Both the position numbers and the translations under genes were made by a program. A stretch of 6,537 nt of DNA, taken from the NCBI GenBank assembly GCA_943359705.1, contig CALRIB010000046.1:1-6537 (forward strand). The letters run 5' to 3'. The DNA is from Candidatus Nomurabacteria bacterium. GTDB taxonomy: Bacteria; Patescibacteriota; Minisyncoccia; Phycocordibacterales; UBA2100. Below, piece by piece: positions 5,280 through 6,537 of this stretch. Positions within the stretch are counted from its first letter, which is position 1; each line of letters opens with the position of its first letter. The notes beneath the pieces were generated by a model. The model was given only the letters and a program-made list of their open reading frames with translations, had not been told where the DNA came from and ran no database searches.

Positions 5280-5681
5280 TAAATTGTCTTCGAGGGCTTG
5301 CTCGAACAGCCGGCAGCGAGCGACTCTCTTCTTCTCGTCCATGATGACACCCACCACATCTATCTGATACTCTCGTTCGTCCCCTTTCTCCTCCATATAT
5401 AGCGCGGCCGTCCGCGCAATCTTGCGCAGCTTTGAGGGCTGGACCATCTCCTCCGGCCGATAGTCCATTTCACGTGAACCCTCCCCCGGCTCTATTTCAC
5501 GTGAAACTGCTTTTACCTCTATGAATCTGACTGTATTTCCCTTGGTAGCGACTATGTCTATTTCTCCCCAGGGCTTCCGGTAGTTCTGCTCGACGACGGT
5601 ATATCCCTTTCTCCGGACGAAATCGCAGGCGATGGCCTCGCCAGCCCGTCCACGAGATTTTCGAGTTGAGTCCAAGATCAT
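5277..5681 (-). CDS. YraN/UPF0102-family nuclease-like protein
   Basis: The 134-residue product matches the YraN (UPF0102) family, small proteins with a fold like PD-(D/E)XK or Holliday-junction nucleases whose cellular role is not settled. Family marks: G14-E15 in R-A-G-E-A-I-A, N-Y-R (33-35), G-E-I-D (39-42) and F-I-E-V-K (53-57). E15, D42, E55 and K57 form the expected metal-binding core. Residues 58-76 (A-V-S-R-E-I-E-P-G-E-G-S-R-E-M-D...) are longer than the short loop usual in YraN; their DNA carries two parS-like sites. The C-terminus keeps Y-Q-I-D-V-V-G-V and R-C-R-L-F-E. The start at 5681 has no Shine-Dalgarno sequence; a loose -10 (TATCAT, 5688-5693 minus) sits six bases before it. 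The gene is transcribed away from the candidate origin. The family call is solid, nuclease activity is inferred. Confidence 0.9.
   Translation of the reverse strand: MILDSTRKSRGRAGEAIACDFVRRKGYTVVEQNYRKPWGEIDIVATKGNTVRFIEVKAVSREIEPGEGSREMDYRPEEMVQPSKLRKIARTAALYMEEKGDEREYQIDVVGVIMDEKKRVARCRLFEQALEDNL
5466..5481. promoter_or_regulatory. parS-like site 1 (inside yraN)
   Basis: CATTTCACGTGAACCC shares the TTTCACGTGAA centre and 12 of 16 positions with the Bacillus-type ParB site TGTTTCACGTGAAACA. It encodes S-R-E (residues 69-71) of YraN. Confidence 0.55.
5493..5508. promoter_or_regulatory. parS-like site 2 (inside yraN), best match
   Basis: TATTTCACGTGAAACT matches the 16-bp ParB site TGTTTCACGTGAAACA at 14 positions, including the whole central 12 bp. 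It encodes V-S-R-E (residues 59-62) of YraN. It is centred 27 bp from site 1. Confidence 0.75.
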
Positions 5682-5734
5682 CGAACAATGATAACCCGAG
5701 TGTAAAGATTTCCCTGGTATACGCTGTGCATTTC

Positions 5735-5764
5735 ACCCTGTTAGAAGCTAGCTTCTAACAGGGT
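5735..5764. repeat. Perfect 30-bp palindrome
   Basis: ACCCTGTTAGAAGCT (5735-5749) is followed directly by its reverse complement AGCTTCTAACAGGGT (5750-5764). The outer part CCCTGTTAGA resembles the CCCCGTTAGA arm of the inverted repeat near the HU gene. It lies between yraN and the DnaA boxes and is a candidate protein-binding site or cruciform. Confidence 0.85.
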
Positions 5765-5776
5765 TCACGTGAAATC
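5761..5776. promoter_or_regulatory. parS-like site 3 (intergenic)
   Basis: GGGTTCACGTGAAATC matches the ParB consensus at 12 of 16 positions and keeps the TTCACGTGAA core. It overlaps the last four bases of the 30-bp palindrome. Confidence 0.55.
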
Positions 5777-5784
5777 GCGTTCGA

Positions 5785-5815
5785 AACGTTTCTAAGAAAC
5801 GTTAAACCCTATAAT
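5785..5815 (+). promoter_or_regulatory. 19-bp palindrome before a perfect TATAAT
   Basis: AACGTTTCT (5785-5793), a central A, and AGAAACGTT (5795-5803) form a perfect odd-centred palindrome. TATAAT follows at 5810-5815. The palindrome occupies the place where a -35 box would be, and no TTGACA is seen there, so the palindrome may be an activator or repressor site, or the TATAAT may just be AT-rich origin DNA. No ORF begins directly downstream. Confidence 0.45.
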
Positions 5816-5896
5816 ACGGGTCGTCCTATAAAAAATCCTTATTGTAAGCCATATATCGGATAAACGGACAGGATACATACCCGAACTTCATGTCCT

Positions 5897-5925
5897 TTAT
5901 CCACATATCCACTGACTTATCCACA
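5897..5925 (+). promoter_or_regulatory. DnaA box cluster
   Basis: There are two perfect TTATCCACA boxes at 5897-5905 and 5917-5925, in the same orientation and 20 bp apart (about two helical turns). ATATCCACT at 5905-5913 is a 7-of-9 match between them. An AT-rich stretch with TTTAGCTAATAATT (5927-5940) follows, where unwinding could begin. Confidence 0.8.
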
Positions 5926-5996
5926 ATTTAGCTAATAATTGCGCCAATTCAGGGCTAGTCGACCCCTGTCCGATTCCGCCCATGCTCAAAAAAGCT

Positions 5997-6005
5997 TGTC
6001 CTTTA
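5997..6005 (+). repeat. TGTCCTTTA copy at the right side of the origin region
   Basis: This is the fifth exact copy of the 9-mer. The fourth (5891-5899) overlaps the first DnaA box by three bases. A near copy with one inserted base, TAAACGGACA, lies at 5861-5870. Confidence 0.6.
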
Positions 6006-6049
6006 GCCATAAATTGCATATTTCTTTAGCATCGGAACACATTTTTTCC

Positions 6050-6076
6050 TTGACCGAAAGACCTCAGCCATACTAG
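6050..6076 (+). promoter_or_regulatory. Promoter candidate for the 6086 gene
   Basis: TTGACC (6050-6055) and TACTAG (6071-6076) are separated by 15 bp, which is shorter than ideal. The ATG lies nine bases after the -10 box, so the mRNA would be nearly leaderless, as for the protease gene. Confidence 0.45.
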
Positions 6077-6085
6077 CTTTGCCCC

Positions 6086-6537
6086 ATGTCAAAAGTATCC
6101 GCACGCAAGGCTCTGCTTATCTCTCTCCTTATTGGTGTCGGAAGTGTGGCCGGCGGATTGTTTCCCACCTCGACCTTCGCGGCGGAACTCACAACCGTAA
6201 CGGCCCAGGTTCTCCCGCAGGGCTCGAATGGCGGCTGCCCCCAATTGATCGCAACGGGTTTCACTCCGTACGTATACAATAACGCGCTCGACTCCTTTGA
6301 GTTCACCATACCGGACGTTTCATACGTAGCCATCATCGGCACCGCAGGGGACACTGTCATACCGTTCAACCAAATGACACGCAGCCTAAATGCACAGGGT
6401 ATGTTGCGTATTCACGCCGACATGGCCTCGACTCCGATACGCGAGACACTCCCGATTAAGGTGACCATGCTTTCATCGAAGGGACCCGGCCAGCCGGTAT
6501 GCCTCTCAGTAGTGTCGACGAGCATTGCGTCTAATCC
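6086..6537 (+). CDS. Secreted protein of unknown function, 5' part
   Basis: The frame is open from the ATG at 6086 to the window edge (150 codons), so the gene is cut at its 3' end. The product starts with a clear signal peptide: K3, R7 and K8, a hydrophobic core (residues 9-26, A-L-L-I-S-L-L-I-G-V-G...) and a cleavage site around T-F-A-A-E (after residue 32 or 33). The mature part is rich in Thr, Ser and alternating hydrophobic residues (F-E-F-T-I-P-D-V-S-Y-V-A-I-I-G), which suggests beta-sandwich structure. C51 and C139 are the only cysteines and could form a disulfide. I recognise no family. There is no Shine-Dalgarno sequence before the ATG; the promoter candidate ends nine bases upstream. 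It is transcribed away from the candidate origin. It is probably an exported or surface protein. Confidence 0.8.
   Translation, partial: MSKVSARKALLISLLIGVGSVAGGLFPTSTFAAELTTVTAQVLPQGSNGGCPQLIATGFTPYVYNNALDSFEFTIPDVSYVAIIGTAGDTVIPFNQMTRSLNAQGMLRIHADMASTPIRETLPIKVTMLSSKGPGQPVCLSVVSTSIASN

Larger units (their letters stand above)
5682..6049. other. oriC: Candidate chromosome origin oriC
   Basis: This is a gene-free stretch between the leftward yraN and the rightward secreted-protein gene. It holds the DnaA boxes, a 30-bp and a 19-bp palindrome, one parS-like site and two TGTCCTTTA copies. AT content is about 65% over 5821-5940 and again over 6001-6060, against about 37% in a sampled part of rny. 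dnaA is not in the window, and I see no GC-skew switch: the plus strand has more C than G on the right side in 6086-6360. The call is inference from DnaA boxes, AT content and neighbouring parS sites. Confidence 0.6.

Noticed and set aside
4535..5344. Open frame of 269 codons on the plus strand, antisense to the transporter
   Set aside because: It runs through tRNA-Pro and into yraN, with a charged, low-complexity composition mirroring a membrane protein gene. It is a shadow.

Overview
The window looks like a piece of chromosome from a small-genome bacterium, most likely a member of the Candidate Phyla Radiation (Patescibacteria, Parcubacteria-like). This assignment is inference. It rests on short isolated housekeeping genes, the near absence of Shine-Dalgarno sequences before the starts, a CCTGCCTGCC/GGCAGGCAGG palindrome of a kind I associate with Parcubacterial intergenic DNA, and the flavour of the YraN and RNase Y proteins. 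Coding DNA is GC-rich (about 37% AT in one sampled stretch), while the intergenic stretch around 5821-6060 reaches about 65% AT over most of its length.

Layout, left to right. 2-313 is the 3' part of clpP (ATP-dependent protease subunit, + strand). It is followed by a run of overlapping hairpins and a gene-poor spacer with one candidate promoter. 641-2170 is rny (RNase Y, + strand), closed by a good intrinsic terminator. 2249-2467 is a repeat-rich leader holding a long-range inverted repeat, a TTGACA promoter and a perfect GC palindrome, in front of an HU-family nucleoid protein gene (2468-2743) that has its own terminator. 2794-3030 holds tRNA-Gly(TCC) on the - strand and, 144 bp beyond it, a second copy of that tRNA's 3' end separated from it by GC-rich hairpins. 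3114-4289 is a secreted or membrane-anchored trypsin-like serine protease with a strong promoter only 8 nt before its ATG. Its stop codon overlaps the stop codon of the convergent EamA/DMT-type transporter (4286-5146, - strand). The transporter start lies one base after the 3' end of tRNA-Pro(TGG) (5148-5218, - strand). 5277-5681 (- strand) is a YraN/UPF0102 nuclease-like protein. 6086-6537 (+ strand) is the beginning of a secreted protein I do not recognise, cut by the window edge.

The most interesting part is 5240-6050. Its AT-rich, gene-free core has two perfect DnaA boxes (TTATCCACA) exactly 20 bp apart with a third, imperfect one between them. Next to it are three TTCACGTGAA cores, matching the centre of the ParB-binding parS site; two of them lie inside the yraN coding sequence, where they encode V-S-R-E and S-R-E. 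The same stretch has a perfect 30-bp palindrome, a 19-bp palindrome just before a perfect TATAAT, and five copies of a 9-mer TGTCCTTTA. I read this as a candidate chromosome replication origin (oriC) with an adjoining ParB/parS segregation centre. Neither dnaA nor parA/parB is inside the window, and plus-strand base composition does not show an obvious GC-skew switch here, so the call needs genome-wide confirmation.

The genes do not form one pathway. clpP and rny are protein and RNA turnover genes, HU organises DNA, the protease and the 6086 protein act outside the cytoplasm, and the transporter sits in the membrane. Several genes appear to be transcribed from promoters so close to the ATG that their mRNAs would be nearly leaderless.
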